Shown here in pieces: positions 1-8,252 of a stretch of 64,000 nucleotides of DNA. Origin of the DNA: Methylomonas sp. AM2-LC (GTDB taxonomy: Bacteria > Pseudomonadota > Gammaproteobacteria > Methylococcales > Methylomonadaceae); contig NZ_CP157005.1 in the NCBI RefSeq assembly GCF_039904985.1, forward strand, positions 4,297,501 to 4,361,500, given 5' to 3'. The position numbers and the translations under genes are program-made. The stretch's first letter is position 1. Each line of letters begins with the position of its first letter. Below the pieces are notes generated by a model. It was given only the letters and a program-made list of their open reading frames with translations. It ran no database searches and had not been told where the DNA came from.

Positions 1-437
1 TCAGCATCGTTGCTAAGTAAATTACGCGTGATATTGACTCTTCGACCATCTATAAGCTGATGCTCTCTAGGAGAACCCGCCACAGCTTGCAAACTACGTG
101 CTTTTACCGTTTGCCAATCCTGACTCAATAAAGGTTCGCCGAGATAATCAATAGCATGAATATTACAATCAATTACTTGCCCCAAAGTGTTAACAATAAT
201 GACTGCAGCAGGTAGAGCAGCAAGAATTTGTTGTAATCGGCTGGCAAGTTTTTCTTTTTCAACTAAGGTGCTGACTCTTTCGCTACGAACTGCAGCCAGT
301 TCACCATTTAATTTAGCAACCTGCTCTTCCAGTCCATGATAGGAATTGGCAAGATTTTCGGAAAGTTCATTAAAAATCCGAAACGCATTGGTCAGGCTTT
401 CGGCTTTTTGGATTTGCTGAAGGTTGATAGTTGTCAT
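1..437 (-). CDS. FleS/FlrB-like flagellar sensor histidine kinase, N-terminal part
   Basis: The gene runs off the left edge, so only about 145 N-terminal residues are visible. They contain a coiled-coil stretch (residues about 15-70) with the phrase AFRIFNELSENLANSYHGLE, then the start of a PAS-type sensor domain (LPAAVIIVNTLGQVIDCN) followed by a DGRRVNI segment. This arrangement is characteristic of FleS/FlrB, the cytoplasmic kinase that pairs with the sigma-54 activator FleR/FlrC to switch on mid-class flagellar genes. The kinase core (H box, ATPase) lies outside the window. The start is the ATG at 435-437. Its usual upstream partner fleQ is not adjacent: pcm lies upstream after a gap of about 475 bp. 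Assignment to the family is strong; the exact orthologue cannot be proved from this fragment. Confidence 0.8.
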   Translation of the reverse strand, partial: MTTINLQQIQKAESLTNAFRIFNELSENLANSYHGLEEQVAKLNGELAAVRSERVSTLVEKEKLASRLQQILAALPAAVIIVNTLGQVIDCNIHAIDYLGEPLLSQDWQTVKARSLQAVAGSPREHQLIDGRRVNITRNLLSNDA

Positions 438-912
438 AGCGGCTGTGAGCTAATTGAATATTAACTAGCACAAAGCAATATTTAGGCCAAAATATTACAT
501 TTTAAAAAACAATGCCTTAAAAACAGACGCCAACTTTTTGACTTTATATTTATGGATTTCAAAAAAGCGCCAACTACATCTGCGCGATAATTCGCGTTGC
601 TGTCATAAGACAGCAGAACTCGATATGTTTGATGCTATGAGCTATTTAGATTGTCATTATTCACCGTAAAGATAAATATCGGCAGGATATGCAATACCAA
701 CAGGTGTATCAATCGAAACAGATACGCTTCATCCCACCCAAAAAAACAACTTAACCAATTGATTTTAATTTATAAAAAAGTAAAATAAATCCTACTAACA
801 CCCATTTTCAATATCTAAATCTTATCAATAAACAGATAATTTTTTGTCTAACCGGATTTACAAAAATGAGTGTAGCTTAACTTTTCGGCAGCTTGAATGT
901 GGCGTAATTTGC
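438..912. other. AT-rich intergenic region upstream of the fleS-like gene
   Basis: No convincing coding region is seen on either strand. The stretch is AT-rich and must hold the promoter of the fleS-like gene. I could not identify a clear sigma-54 or sigma-28 site. A short hairpin (CTGTC/GACAG) lies near 600-616. A plus-strand open frame starting inside this region mostly lies opposite pcm and has no family likeness. Confidence 0.5.
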
Positions 913-1584
913 CTATACTCTTGCTCTACTTACCCCAGACAAAAACGGTACAAAGACGACTGGCTCTATCATTTCATACTCAAAACTATCCTCCTTACGC
1001 GTAACGCGGTAGAGGATTTGTTTACCTTCTCGGCCTATGGGTATTACCATCACCCCTCCGATTGCCAACTGATCTAATAGTGCGTTAGGTATCTCTTCCG
1101 CCGCTGCCGCCGCCAAAATACCATCAAAGGGCTTATGTACTTCCCAACCTAATCCGCCATCAGCATGTAAAAAACCCACGGTTTTAATATCAATCTCCCA
1201 GAGCCTGTCTCGTGCCTTTTTCATCAATGGAGCAATACGTTCTATTGAATAAACTTGGTCAACCAGTTTTGCCAGGATAGCTGTTTGATATCCACAACCC
1301 GTACCAATTTCTAACACTTTGCTAAGCGGCCCATTCTCCAGCAATAACTCGGTCATTTTTGCGACGATATAAGGCTGAGAAATCGTTTGATTATGTCCAA
1401 TAGGTAGAGCGGTATCTTCGTAAGCCCTACTTTCCAGAGCTTCATCAACAAATATATGCCGAGGAATTTCTGCCATAATCTGTAACACTTCAGTATTTTT
1501 AATGCCCTGCTCTCTAAGTCGAGAAATCATTCGTTCCCGTGTGCGGCGCGAAGTCATGCCAATGCCTTGAATACGTTGACTCAT
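913..1584 (-). CDS. pcm: Protein-L-isoaspartate O-methyltransferase
   Basis: This cytosolic enzyme uses S-adenosylmethionine to methylate isoaspartyl residues of aged proteins, which starts their repair. The 223-residue length fits the family. The SAM-binding motif I is clear ([14 protein letters not shown], about residues 92-105). The substrate-side phrase [13 protein letters not shown] is also typical. The start overlaps the end of surE by four bases, so the two are translationally coupled; surE-pcm is a conserved gammaproteobacterial pair, often followed by nlpD-rpoS. Those followers are absent here: the next gene on this strand is the fleS-like gene after a long gap. I kept the first ATG because it gives the surE overlap. 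Confidence 0.95.
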   Translation of the reverse strand: MSQRIQGIGMTSRRTRERMISRLREQGIKNTEVLQIMAEIPRHIFVDEALESRAYEDTALPIGHNQTISQPYIVAKMTELLLENGPLSKVLEIGTGCGYQTAILAKLVDQVYSIERIAPLMKKARDRLWEIDIKTVGFLHADGGLGWEVHKPFDGILAAAAAEEIPNALLDQLAIGGVMVIPIGREGKQILYRVTRKEDSFEYEMIEPVVFVPFLSGVSRARV

Positions 1585-2336
1585 CCTTGTATCTCCATAG
1601 CCAGCCAGTCTCTTAATCCAGATAAACGTTCGTAGCGAGTCAAATCTAATTGTAAAGGTGTTATAGACACATAACCATTTCTAATGGCATCAAAGTCAGT
1701 ACCAGGACCGGCATCTTGTTCTGCACCGGGAGGACCAACCCAATAAATGGTTTTTCCTCTGGGATCGGCGGACTGAATAACAGCTTCGGCCTTATGTCGT
1801 TGTCCAAGCCTGGTGGACAAATATCCCTTCAATTCAGCAATTGGTACATCAGGCACATTAACATTCAACAAGGTATCTTCAGGTAATGGCTGTCGTTGCA
1901 TTTTTTTAAGCAGCGTCACTGCCACGTGGGCAGCCGTATCAAAATGTTTGGCATCACTGGAAGCCAACGAAATCGCAACGGCTGGCAAGCCTAAGAAGCG
2001 CCCCTCGGTAGCAGCAGCAACTGTTCCAGAATACAATACATCATCTCCCAAATTAGCACCGTGATTAATACCGGCAAACACCATATCAGGTTCATGTGCT
2101 AATAAACCTGTAATTGCCAAATGCACACAATCGGTAGGGGTGCCATCGACCCTTACGAATCCATTGTCACATACTGTGGCGCGCAGAGGCATATCAAGAG
2201 TTAAAGAGTTACTGGCGGCACTCCGATTTTTGTCGGGTGCGACCACTGAGATTTGGGCATAACATCGCAGAGCATCGGCCAGTGCGCTTATTCCCTGAGA
2301 CAAATAACCATCATCGTTGCTGATCAAAATGTGCAT
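1581..2336 (-). CDS. surE: 5'/3'-nucleotidase SurE
   Basis: SurE is a metal-dependent survival-protein phosphatase acting on nucleoside 5'- and 3'-monophosphates. The protein has 251 residues, the usual size. The metal-binding residues are all visible: D8 and D9 in SNDDG, S39 in NRSAASNS, and N91 in [10 protein letters not shown]. The C-terminal half carries the VSITPLQ phrase typical of the family. It is the first gene of a two-gene unit with pcm, and it is transcribed divergently from the Smr-domain gene, with about 63 bp between them that must hold both promoters. Nothing unusual is seen. Confidence 0.96.
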   Translation of the reverse strand: MHILISNDDGYLSQGISALADALRCYAQISVVAPDKNRSAASNSLTLDMPLRATVCDNGFVRVDGTPTDCVHLAITGLLAHEPDMVFAGINHGANLGDDVLYSGTVAAATEGRFLGLPAVAISLASSDAKHFDTAAHVAVTLLKKMQRQPLPEDTLLNVNVPDVPIAELKGYLSTRLGQRHKAEAVIQSADPRGKTIYWVGPPGAEQDAGPGTDFDAIRNGYVSITPLQLDLTRYERLSGLRDWLAMEIQG

Positions 2337-2399
2337 ACTGCTATAAAACGATTTAAAATCCCATCATAGTAACAAAAAACCATTAAACCAGCAGCTTAC

Positions 2400-2963
2400 G
2401 TGACAAAAAAAACTCATTATAACGACGAAGAGAATTTGTTCAGAACGGCAATAGGCAAAGTCAGGAGTATAGATACCAACACGGTAATCTTAAAACCTGA
2501 TAAACAACCACGCCCTATTCCTATTTTCAAACCGCTTGAACAGGTCGACCCCTTACAAAACAGTATAGAAGATAATCTGGAAACACTTTATCAGGAAGAT
2601 AAAATTGCATTTATTGCACCCGGCTTGCAAAAATCTGTACTGAAGAAATTACGTAAAGGTTTTTATGGGTTAGATGCCGATATAGATTTACATGGTCTTA
2701 CCAGCCGAGAAGCCTTTAAACAATTAGTGGATTTTTTACATGATTGTGTAGAAGAAGGTTGCCGATGTGTACATATTGTTCATGGTAAAGGTTACCACTC
2801 ACCAGAAAATCAACCCGTACTAAAAAACGACATTAATTATTGGCTGCGTCAACATAAAGATGTACTGGCATTCTGCTCAGCCCCCTCTCGAGCAGGTGGC
2901 AGTGGTGCGGTATTTGTATTACTTCGATTATCAGAAAAATATGATATTAATGAAAATAGCTAG
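2400..2963 (+). CDS. Smr-domain protein (SmrA/YfcN-type)
   Basis: The protein has 187 residues: an N-terminal basic/charged segment of about 95 residues and a C-terminal Smr domain (about residues 95-180). The domain shows the DLHG motif (DIDLHGLTSREAF), the HGKG motif (HIVHGKGYHS) and the closing GGSGAVFVLL strand. Smr domains are found in MutS2 and in stand-alone proteins with nuclease or ribosome-associated activity; stand-alone members of this length resemble Escherichia coli YfcN/SmrB or YdaL/SmrA, and the sequence alone does not decide between them. The reading frame begins with GTG at 2400 and no strong ribosome binding site is visible, so the start is less certain than the identity. 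It is divergent from surE. Confidence 0.85.
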   Translation: MTKKTHYNDEENLFRTAIGKVRSIDTNTVILKPDKQPRPIPIFKPLEQVDPLQNSIEDNLETLYQEDKIAFIAPGLQKSVLKKLRKGFYGLDADIDLHGLTSREAFKQLVDFLHDCVEEGCRCVHIVHGKGYHSPENQPVLKNDINYWLRQHKDVLAFCSAPSRAGGSGAVFVLLRLSEKYDINENS

Positions 2964-3353
2964 TGCGAATAAGGTACAAATTCGAGTAGATTAACCTTTA
3001 TTAGCAAAAAGCTAAAATCGAGCGGTATGCTATTTCTTTGTTCGGCTATAAATCCATTTCTTACCTTACACTAAAAATGCTATCGCAACACATACAATAG
3101 TTTTTTCCATGCACTCAGTCCAATGTCTTTGGATACATCTCAGACAGAATAAATAATTCTTCTTCCTGTTTTTAGCTTGACTTGTTCCGAATGTTGAACT
3201 AGTTTCTATTTAATAGTATGTTGGTTTCTAACACAATTACCCACTTATGAAGACTCAGCCTTTTAGCTTATCTCCACGATTATGCCAACCGTTTTATTTC
3301 GGTTTATGGTTTATATACCTACTATACACACAGTTAGCAAAGGATATTTAAAC
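2964..3353. other. Intergenic region before the GAPDH-like gene
   Basis: About 390 bases without a supported gene. The frame of the downstream gene stays open back to 3282, but the first good start is at 3354. A weak sigma-70-like -35 (TTGACT at about 3178) can be seen, without a convincing -10 at the right distance. Confidence 0.4.
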
Positions 3354-4406
3354 ATGAGTTTACAAGTAGGAATTGTGGGCTTGGGCAGGATTGGCCGTGG
3401 TGTGTTACGCGCCAACTTTATGCGTAACGCCGCTGAAAGGTACACCATTTGCGTCATCTGCGACATTATGCCCATCGATCATGTGGCCTATCTAATTGCT
3501 CACGATAGCACTTATGGTCGCCCACCATTTAGTGTGGACTGTGATGAAAACGATTTGATTTTGGATGGTTTCCGAATTCATTACGAAAGAGTAGATCGGC
3601 GACGCAGCTCACCTGAAGAAGATAGTTTTGGCAGCTTAAGACGCTTTAATCTAGATGTGTTGTTTGATGCCACTGGAACGGCCAATATTGCTGATTTTCG
3701 CGCCTTACTGACACAAAAAATCGCAAAAAAAATTCTTTGCACCTGGAATGTTACCGGTTGCGATATAAGTTTAGTTTATGGCATCAATCAGCAGGATTAT
3801 CAGTCAGATAAACATCAGGTTATTTCCGCCAGCACCTGTACTGGAAACGCCATGGTACCTGTTTGCCATATACTCGACAAACACTTCGGCATTGAACATG
3901 CCCGCATTGTCACTATTCACCCTCAACTCTCTGATCAACGAGTACTTGATGGTTATCATGCATCGTCACAACTAGGACGTAGTAGTGCCATTTCGATTAT
4001 CCCAACCACAACCAATGTTGGTAAATCGACCGAACTGGTGCTCCCGGCGCTTTGTAATAAACTAGATTCAATCTCCTACCGAGTGCCTACGGCGATTGTT
4101 TCAATTATCGATTTTAGCGCAACCCTCTCACGTGACACCTCACTTGAAGAACTTACTTCACTTTTTTCCGATTACGCAGAAAATCAGCTAGCGGGAATTT
4201 TACATTGCGAATATGGTGCATGGGGACATCAAAAGGCCAGCATAGATTATCTGGGTACAGAATATTCGGCTATAATTTTAATGAATCATTTATCGCTTAG
4301 CCAACATCGACATATTGGTATCGCTCTTATGCACGATAACGAATATGGCTACTGTTGCCGGGTGCTGAATATTCTGGGTGTATTAGCTGAACAAGCAGAT
4401 ATATAA
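3354..4406 (+). CDS. Divergent glyceraldehyde-3-phosphate dehydrogenase family protein
   Basis: The 350-residue product follows the GAPDH/Epd fold from end to end. It opens with a Rossmann motif (VGIVGLGRIGRGVLR) and has Asp after the second strand (VICDI), which suggests NAD. The nucleophile region reads SASTCTGNAMVPV with Cys at about residue 162, where classical enzymes have SNASCTTNC. The partner histidine is present (TIHPQLSDQ, about H189). SIIPTTT and YRVPT match the phosphate-binding and arginine segments, and DNEYGYCCRV replaces the usual DNEWGYS. I chose the ATG at 3354 over an upstream ATG because AAAGGA lies just before it and the Rossmann strand then starts at residue 4. The gene stands alone. 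It may be a GAPDH paralogue, an erythrose-4-phosphate dehydrogenase-like enzyme, or one acting on another aldehyde; the substrate is unknown. Confidence 0.8.
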   Translation: MSLQVGIVGLGRIGRGVLRANFMRNAAERYTICVICDIMPIDHVAYLIAHDSTYGRPPFSVDCDENDLILDGFRIHYERVDRRRSSPEEDSFGSLRRFNLDVLFDATGTANIADFRALLTQKIAKKILCTWNVTGCDISLVYGINQQDYQSDKHQVISASTCTGNAMVPVCHILDKHFGIEHARIVTIHPQLSDQRVLDGYHASSQLGRSSAISIIPTTTNVGKSTELVLPALCNKLDSISYRVPTAIVSIIDFSATLSRDTSLEELTSLFSDYAENQLAGILHCEYGAWGHQKASIDYLGTEYSAIILMNHLSLSQHRHIGIALMHDNEYGYCCRVLNILGVLAEQADI

Positions 4407-4576
4407 GAAAAGACTTAATTATGCATTGGATTTGCTTGATTTTTTGCATTTATTCGAAAAATGATTGAATTTTTTCTGAATTTTCCCTATCCTTAAGCAG
4501 TTTTTTTACCAACACAGCTGTACATACCATCAGGCGATGAACGGCTCTTTTTTAATCACAACGAGAGATCATAATA

Positions 4577-4912
4577 ATGAAAAAATCATTTGGTTTGTTA
4601 GCATGCGTTACATTATTGGCCATTAGCAGCCAAGTATCTGCAAACACCGAAGAAGAAATTGGTGCAAAAATCTATGAACGTGCTTTTGGCCGTGGTTGCG
4701 GTTCTTGCCACGACGTTGCCTCTAATCCACAACTGTCAGCCCTGATTAAAGCTGGCAAACTGCCTAAAGAACAATTTGCAAAAGTTATTAAAGAAGGCAG
4801 AAACGGTATGCCTAAAGCCTCTGCAGCTATTATGGAAGTGGGTCCAGTTAAAAAAGCTGGCTACACAGAAGACCAAGCTATTGACGCTGTATACGAATAT
4901 TTGAAAAAATAA
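4577..4912 (+). CDS. Small periplasmic class I cytochrome c
   Basis: The 111-residue precursor has a Sec signal peptide (about residues 1-22, cleavage after QVSA). One haem-attachment motif CGSCH is at residues 41-45. A likely axial methionine is M78 in RNGMPKA, which makes it a low-spin class I monohaem cytochrome. The mature protein of about 89 residues is the size of c5/c555-type carriers that pass electrons between periplasmic dehydrogenases and terminal oxidases. No dehydrogenase or oxidase gene is adjacent, so its partner cannot be read from the context. The gene is a single transcription unit ending in a strong terminator. Confidence 0.88.
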   Translation: MKKSFGLLACVTLLAISSQVSANTEEEIGAKIYERAFGRGCGSCHDVASNPQLSALIKAGKLPKEQFAKVIKEGRNGMPKASAAIMEVGPVKKAGYTEDQAIDAVYEYLKK

Positions 4913-4925
4913 TCAAGCGCATCAA

Positions 4926-4957
4926 AAAAGCCGCCTTATACATTTAGGCGGCTTTTT
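4926..4957 (+). terminator. Rho-independent terminator of the cytochrome c gene
   Basis: An inverted repeat AAGCCGCC...GGCGGCTT with a short loop is followed directly by TTTTTT, starting about 14 bases after the stop codon. The A-run on the other side means it could also work for the minus-strand gene direction. Confidence 0.92.
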
Positions 4958-5005
4958 TATGCTTAAAATTAGAGCTTAACTCCGTTAACCAAGTATTTCC
5001 TGAAA

Positions 5006-7183
5006 TTAAATAGTTAAACTTTTCTTAACAGCAGCAATAACTGCCAGCCAATCGTCTTCTTGATTCTGCCGAAATAATGTGGCCGTTGGATACCAAGGAC
5101 TATCATTCCTATCCAATAACCAGCGATAATCAGCCACATAAGGTAACAAAATCCATACTGGTTTGCCCAATGCACCTGACAGGTGGGCAATTGCGGTATC
5201 GACTGAGATCACCAAATCCAGCTCAGCTATCAGCGCAGCAGTGTCTGAAAAATCGTGCAACTGCCCCTTATAAGTATTGATTTGTGGGTTATTAAGCAAA
5301 AACTCGGCATCACAGTCTTTAATATCTTTCTGAAGTAAATGCCACTCAATATCTACACTCAATAATGATTTAAAAGTCGCCAAGGGTATACTACGTTTAT
5401 GATCATTACTATGCCCAGTAGACCCAGAACAAACCAACCCCACCCGTTTACGGCATTTTACTGGCAATTCCTTTCGCCATAATCCTTGCTTTTTCTGATC
5501 AGAAAACAAATACGGCACATGGCATGGAATAGTTTCTAATTGAGTTTTAAAGGCTAGCGGCAAACTCATTAACGGACAATGTACATCAAATGCAGGCAAT
5601 ATATTACCGGATTCTACTAGGGTAATATTGGCATTTAGACTTACCAATAAAGTAATCAAGGATTTTGGCACTTCCAGAATAACTCTAGCCGCCAATTTAG
5701 CCACCATAGGCACATAACGGCAAAACTGTATACTATCCCCCAAACCTTGTTCGGCATGCAAGAATATAGTTTTCCCGGTAAGAGGCGTTTCACCCAACCA
5801 CAACGCTTGCGCGAAATGTCTATTAGGACTAGAAAAATCGGATGTTAACCACCGCCATTCATAAAGCCGCCAACCTTCAGAAAAATCGCCCAACAACAAC
5901 TGTAACAGCGCCTTGTTCCAATAAGCTTCGGCATAATCCGGCTTTAAAGTAATAGCTTGTTCGTAATTTTCCAGCCCTTCGGTAAAGTTTTTAAGTTCAG
6001 TCCAAGTAATGGCGCGATTATAAAAAGCCTCTGCATAATCAGGACGTAGTGCAATCGCTTCGGCAAAATCGGCAAGGCTTTCTGCATAGCGTTTATGTAC
6101 AGTTAGAGCCACACCTCGATTAGTATAGGCTTCGGCAAAATCGGGTTTTATGTCGATCGCATTGCTATAACAGGCAAGAGATTCTTCAATCTGAAGGCAA
6201 TCAGATAAGGCAAAGCCACGATTTACATAGGCTTCGGCAAAATCTGCCTTTAGTTGTATAGCATGATCATAACTCTCTAACGCTTCAGAAAAGCGCTTAA
6301 GTTTATGTAAAGTTATTCCTCTATTTGAATAAGCCTCTACATAATCAGGCTTTAATATTAATGCCTGCTCATAACTAGTCAAAGCATCTTCATAGCGATT
6401 TAACTGATTTAAGCAAATGCCACGATTGGAATATGCCTCGGCATTATCTGGCCTCAATCCGATGGCCTGCTCGTAACAAAGTAAAGCTTCTGAATATCGT
6501 TTTAGCTTACTTAGAGTAATGCCCAGATTACAATAGGCTTCGGCATTATCTGGCTTTAAAGAAATAGCCTGTGCATAACTGGCCAAGGCTTCATCGTAAC
6601 GTTTGAGTTTACTGAAAGTGACTCCTAGATTGACATACGTTTCCGCGTAGTCAGGTCGTATAGTGATTGCATGTGCATAACTGGTTAAAGCTTCGTCAAA
6701 GCGTTCAAGCTCAGATAAAACATAGCCCCGGTGTATATAGGGCTGTGCATAATCGGGTTTTAAAGCAATTGCGCGTTCGAAACTAATAAGAGCTTGCTCA
6801 AAACGGTTAAGTTGGTAGCAGGTAATACCACGAAAACAATACACCTCTGCGTAATCCGCTTGTAAACTAAGGGCTTTGTCATAACACAAAATAGCTTCTG
6901 TAGGACGCTGGAGTGCGTTTAAAACATTCCCTAACTCGGACAACGTAACAGCTTGCTCTGGATTGATACTAATTGACTTTTCCAGCAATACTGCCGCTTG
7001 AGTAAAACGCCCAAATCGTAACTCGATACTACCTAAAATATTTAAGCAAAATGTATTATCTGGATAATAAACCAATAGTTGTTGGCAAAAAGAACTGGCG
7101 TCATCAAAACGTCCTTCATCAATTAATTGCTGAACTTTAAGTAAGAGGGTGTCTGGATGGTAGTGATTTTGCTCTTGCTGCAT
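5006..7183 (-). CDS. TPR-repeat protein with C-terminal GT9-like glycosyltransferase domain
   Basis: The 725-residue protein has two parts. Residues about 10-450 are some twelve near-identical 34-residue tetratricopeptide repeats, each with the pattern 'ALxSYxxAIxLKPDYAEAYxNRG'. Residues about 455-725 form a glycosyltransferase-like domain with HAEQGLGDSIQFCRYVP, RVGLVCSGSTGHSND and a closing VDTAIAHLSGALGKPVW segment, the signature of heptosyltransferase/GT9-like TPR proteins. There is no signal peptide, so it is probably cytoplasmic. Such fusions are often called O-GlcNAc-transferase-like, but the C-terminal motifs here look closer to GT9 than to GT41. The substrate is unknown. No surface-polysaccharide locus adjoins it directly; the ArnT-like cluster lies 1-5 kb away on the same strand. 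Confidence 0.82.
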   Translation of the reverse strand: MQQEQNHYHPDTLLLKVQQLIDEGRFDDASSFCQQLLVYYPDNTFCLNILGSIELRFGRFTQAAVLLEKSISINPEQAVTLSELGNVLNALQRPTEAILCYDKALSLQADYAEVYCFRGITCYQLNRFEQALISFERAIALKPDYAQPYIHRGYVLSELERFDEALTSYAHAITIRPDYAETYVNLGVTFSKLKRYDEALASYAQAISLKPDNAEAYCNLGITLSKLKRYSEALLCYEQAIGLRPDNAEAYSNRGICLNQLNRYEDALTSYEQALILKPDYVEAYSNRGITLHKLKRFSEALESYDHAIQLKADFAEAYVNRGFALSDCLQIEESLACYSNAIDIKPDFAEAYTNRGVALTVHKRYAESLADFAEAIALRPDYAEAFYNRAITWTELKNFTEGLENYEQAITLKPDYAEAYWNKALLQLLLGDFSEGWRLYEWRWLTSDFSSPNRHFAQALWLGETPLTGKTIFLHAEQGLGDSIQFCRYVPMVAKLAARVILEVPKSLITLLVSLNANITLVESGNILPAFDVHCPLMSLPLAFKTQLETIPCHVPYLFSDQKKQGLWRKELPVKCRKRVGLVCSGSTGHSNDHKRSIPLATFKSLLSVDIEWHLLQKDIKDCDAEFLLNNPQINTYKGQLHDFSDTAALIAELDLVISVDTAIAHLSGALGKPVWILLPYVADYRWLLDRNDSPWYPTATLFRQNQEDDWLAVIAAVKKSLTI

Positions 7184-7278
7184 ACGGCTAAACTCCGTTA
7201 ATCAAACCGGAAATATCTGCGATTATTTAATCCATTCTATAAACAGCTTAACCCGCTTTCTAAGCGAAAAAAGTTAAA

Positions 7279-7434
7279 CTAAACTGACTTAATACGCAAA
7301 TAATATAAGAAATAACGAGCATCGATTAAGGCAATGACAACCGGATAGGCAAGGCCTATAATGTCAGCAAGGAGACTGTCGCGAAAGCATCCCGCTACCA
7401 ACGGCACCTGGTCAGGGATGACCCTCGCCTGCAA
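7279..7434 (-). CDS. Possible short ORF in a GC-richer patch (uncertain)
   Basis: Between hemJ and the TPR-glycosyltransferase gene a minus-strand frame is open for 51 codons from a TTG at 7432-7434 (or a GTG at 7405-7407). The product would contain a hydrophobic, membrane-like run (DIIGLAYPVVIALIDARYF) and end in YYLRIKSV. It has no ATG and no clear ribosome binding site, and I recognise no family. The patch is richer in GC than its surroundings. It may be a remnant, a dispersed repeat or a structured RNA region: a small hairpin GGTCA-GGGA-TGACC lies at about 7410-7423 on the plus strand. Confidence 0.2.
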   Translation of the reverse strand: MQARVIPDQVPLVAGCFRDSLLADIIGLAYPVVIALIDARYFLYYLRIKSV

Positions 7435-7465
7435 TTTTTAACCTTACACTGCAAAGACAAAAGAC

Positions 7466-7891
7466 TTAAAAGGGCTTAATCACAGCCAGAAATACAATTA
7501 GAAACAAAAATAACACTGGAATTTCATTAACCCAACGGAAAAACACATGGGAGTGCATATTCCTGTCGCGCTTGAAATCAAGCAGCCATTTTCCACAAAT
7601 TAGGTGATAGATGACCAAAAAACCTAATAATACAAATTTTATGCTTAACCAAATACTGGCCATATATAACGACCAGGCATAATCTGACAGCATCCATACC
7701 CCAAACCCCAAAGTCAAAATCATCCCTGGGGTCATAATACCAAAATACAATTTTGATTCCATAATCTTAAAACGTTCGCGGCTTATTTCGTCTTCACTCA
7801 TGGCGTGATACACAAATAATCGTGGCAAATAAAACAAACCAGCAAACCAGGTAACCATAAAAATCAGATGTAACGATTTTAACCAAAGCAC
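7466..7891 (-). CDS. hemJ: Protoporphyrinogen IX oxidase HemJ
   Basis: This integral membrane enzyme oxidises protoporphyrinogen IX to protoporphyrin IX in haem biosynthesis. The 141 residues form about four transmembrane helices, and the opening WLKSLHLIFMVTWFAGLFYL with the following PRLFVYHA matches the HemJ family closely, including the conserved histidine in the first helix. The C-terminal RWVNEIPVLFLFLIV is also typical. The usual family length is 140-150 residues. The gene lies 67 bp downstream of the LAB_N gene on the same strand and could be co-transcribed with the glycosylation cluster, though nothing links the functions. Confidence 0.88.
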   Translation of the reverse strand: MLWLKSLHLIFMVTWFAGLFYLPRLFVYHAMSEDEISRERFKIMESKLYFGIMTPGMILTLGFGVWMLSDYAWSLYMASIWLSIKFVLLGFLVIYHLICGKWLLDFKRDRNMHSHVFFRWVNEIPVLFLFLIVFLAVIKPF

Positions 7892-7958
7892 GGTATTTCC
7901 TTTAACTTAAACTTTATAATAGGAACGAGACGGCAATACATACATCTGCGTTCGGGCA

Positions 7959-8252
7959 CTATTCGGATAATTCTGGCCGATGGTAACGTATAATTAAAAA
8001 TAAATTTCTTACGTAAATAAACAATCCAGTACTCTGCCCCAAAATAAAAACCCAATCTTGTTTATGTATAGCATAAACCAGAGTAATTGCTCCACCCATA
8101 ATGCTAAAGTACCAAAACTTTACAGGTATAACACTTTGTTTTTTTCGTTCACTCGCCATCCACTGAACAACAAAGCGAGCCATAAACAGCCCTTGACCCA
8201 AAAAACCGATCACAAGCCAAATAGTTTCGTTATCCACGTAACACCTCAACAA
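7959..8252 (-). CDS. LAB_N-domain small membrane protein
   Basis: The 97-residue protein consists almost entirely of a LAB_N domain, the short membrane module first described at the N-terminus of some lipid-A-disaccharide synthases. Typical phrases are WLVIGFLGQGLFMARFVVQW, SVIPVKFWYFSIMGG and GLFIYVRNLFLI, giving about three transmembrane helices. Its start lies inside the end of the GT2 gene (23 bp overlap), so the two are translationally coupled. Stand-alone LAB_N proteins are commonly encoded beside a GT2 polyprenyl-phosphate glycosyltransferase and an ArnT-like transferase, as here, which points to a role in membrane glycolipid modification. Its biochemical function is not established. 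Confidence 0.85.
   Translation of the reverse strand: MLRCYVDNETIWLVIGFLGQGLFMARFVVQWMASERKKQSVIPVKFWYFSIMGGAITLVYAIHKQDWVFILGQSTGLFIYVRNLFLIIRYHRPELSE

Noticed and set aside
844..1077. Plus-strand open frame of 77 codons at the end of pcm
   Set aside because: It lies mostly opposite pcm, has no ribosome binding site and no family likeness; it is an antisense shadow.
7320..7440. Possible riboswitch (GEMM or other) upstream of the TPR-glycosyltransferase gene
   Set aside because: Small hairpins are present, but the conserved core of c-di-GMP, cobalamin or guanidine riboswitches could not be matched.
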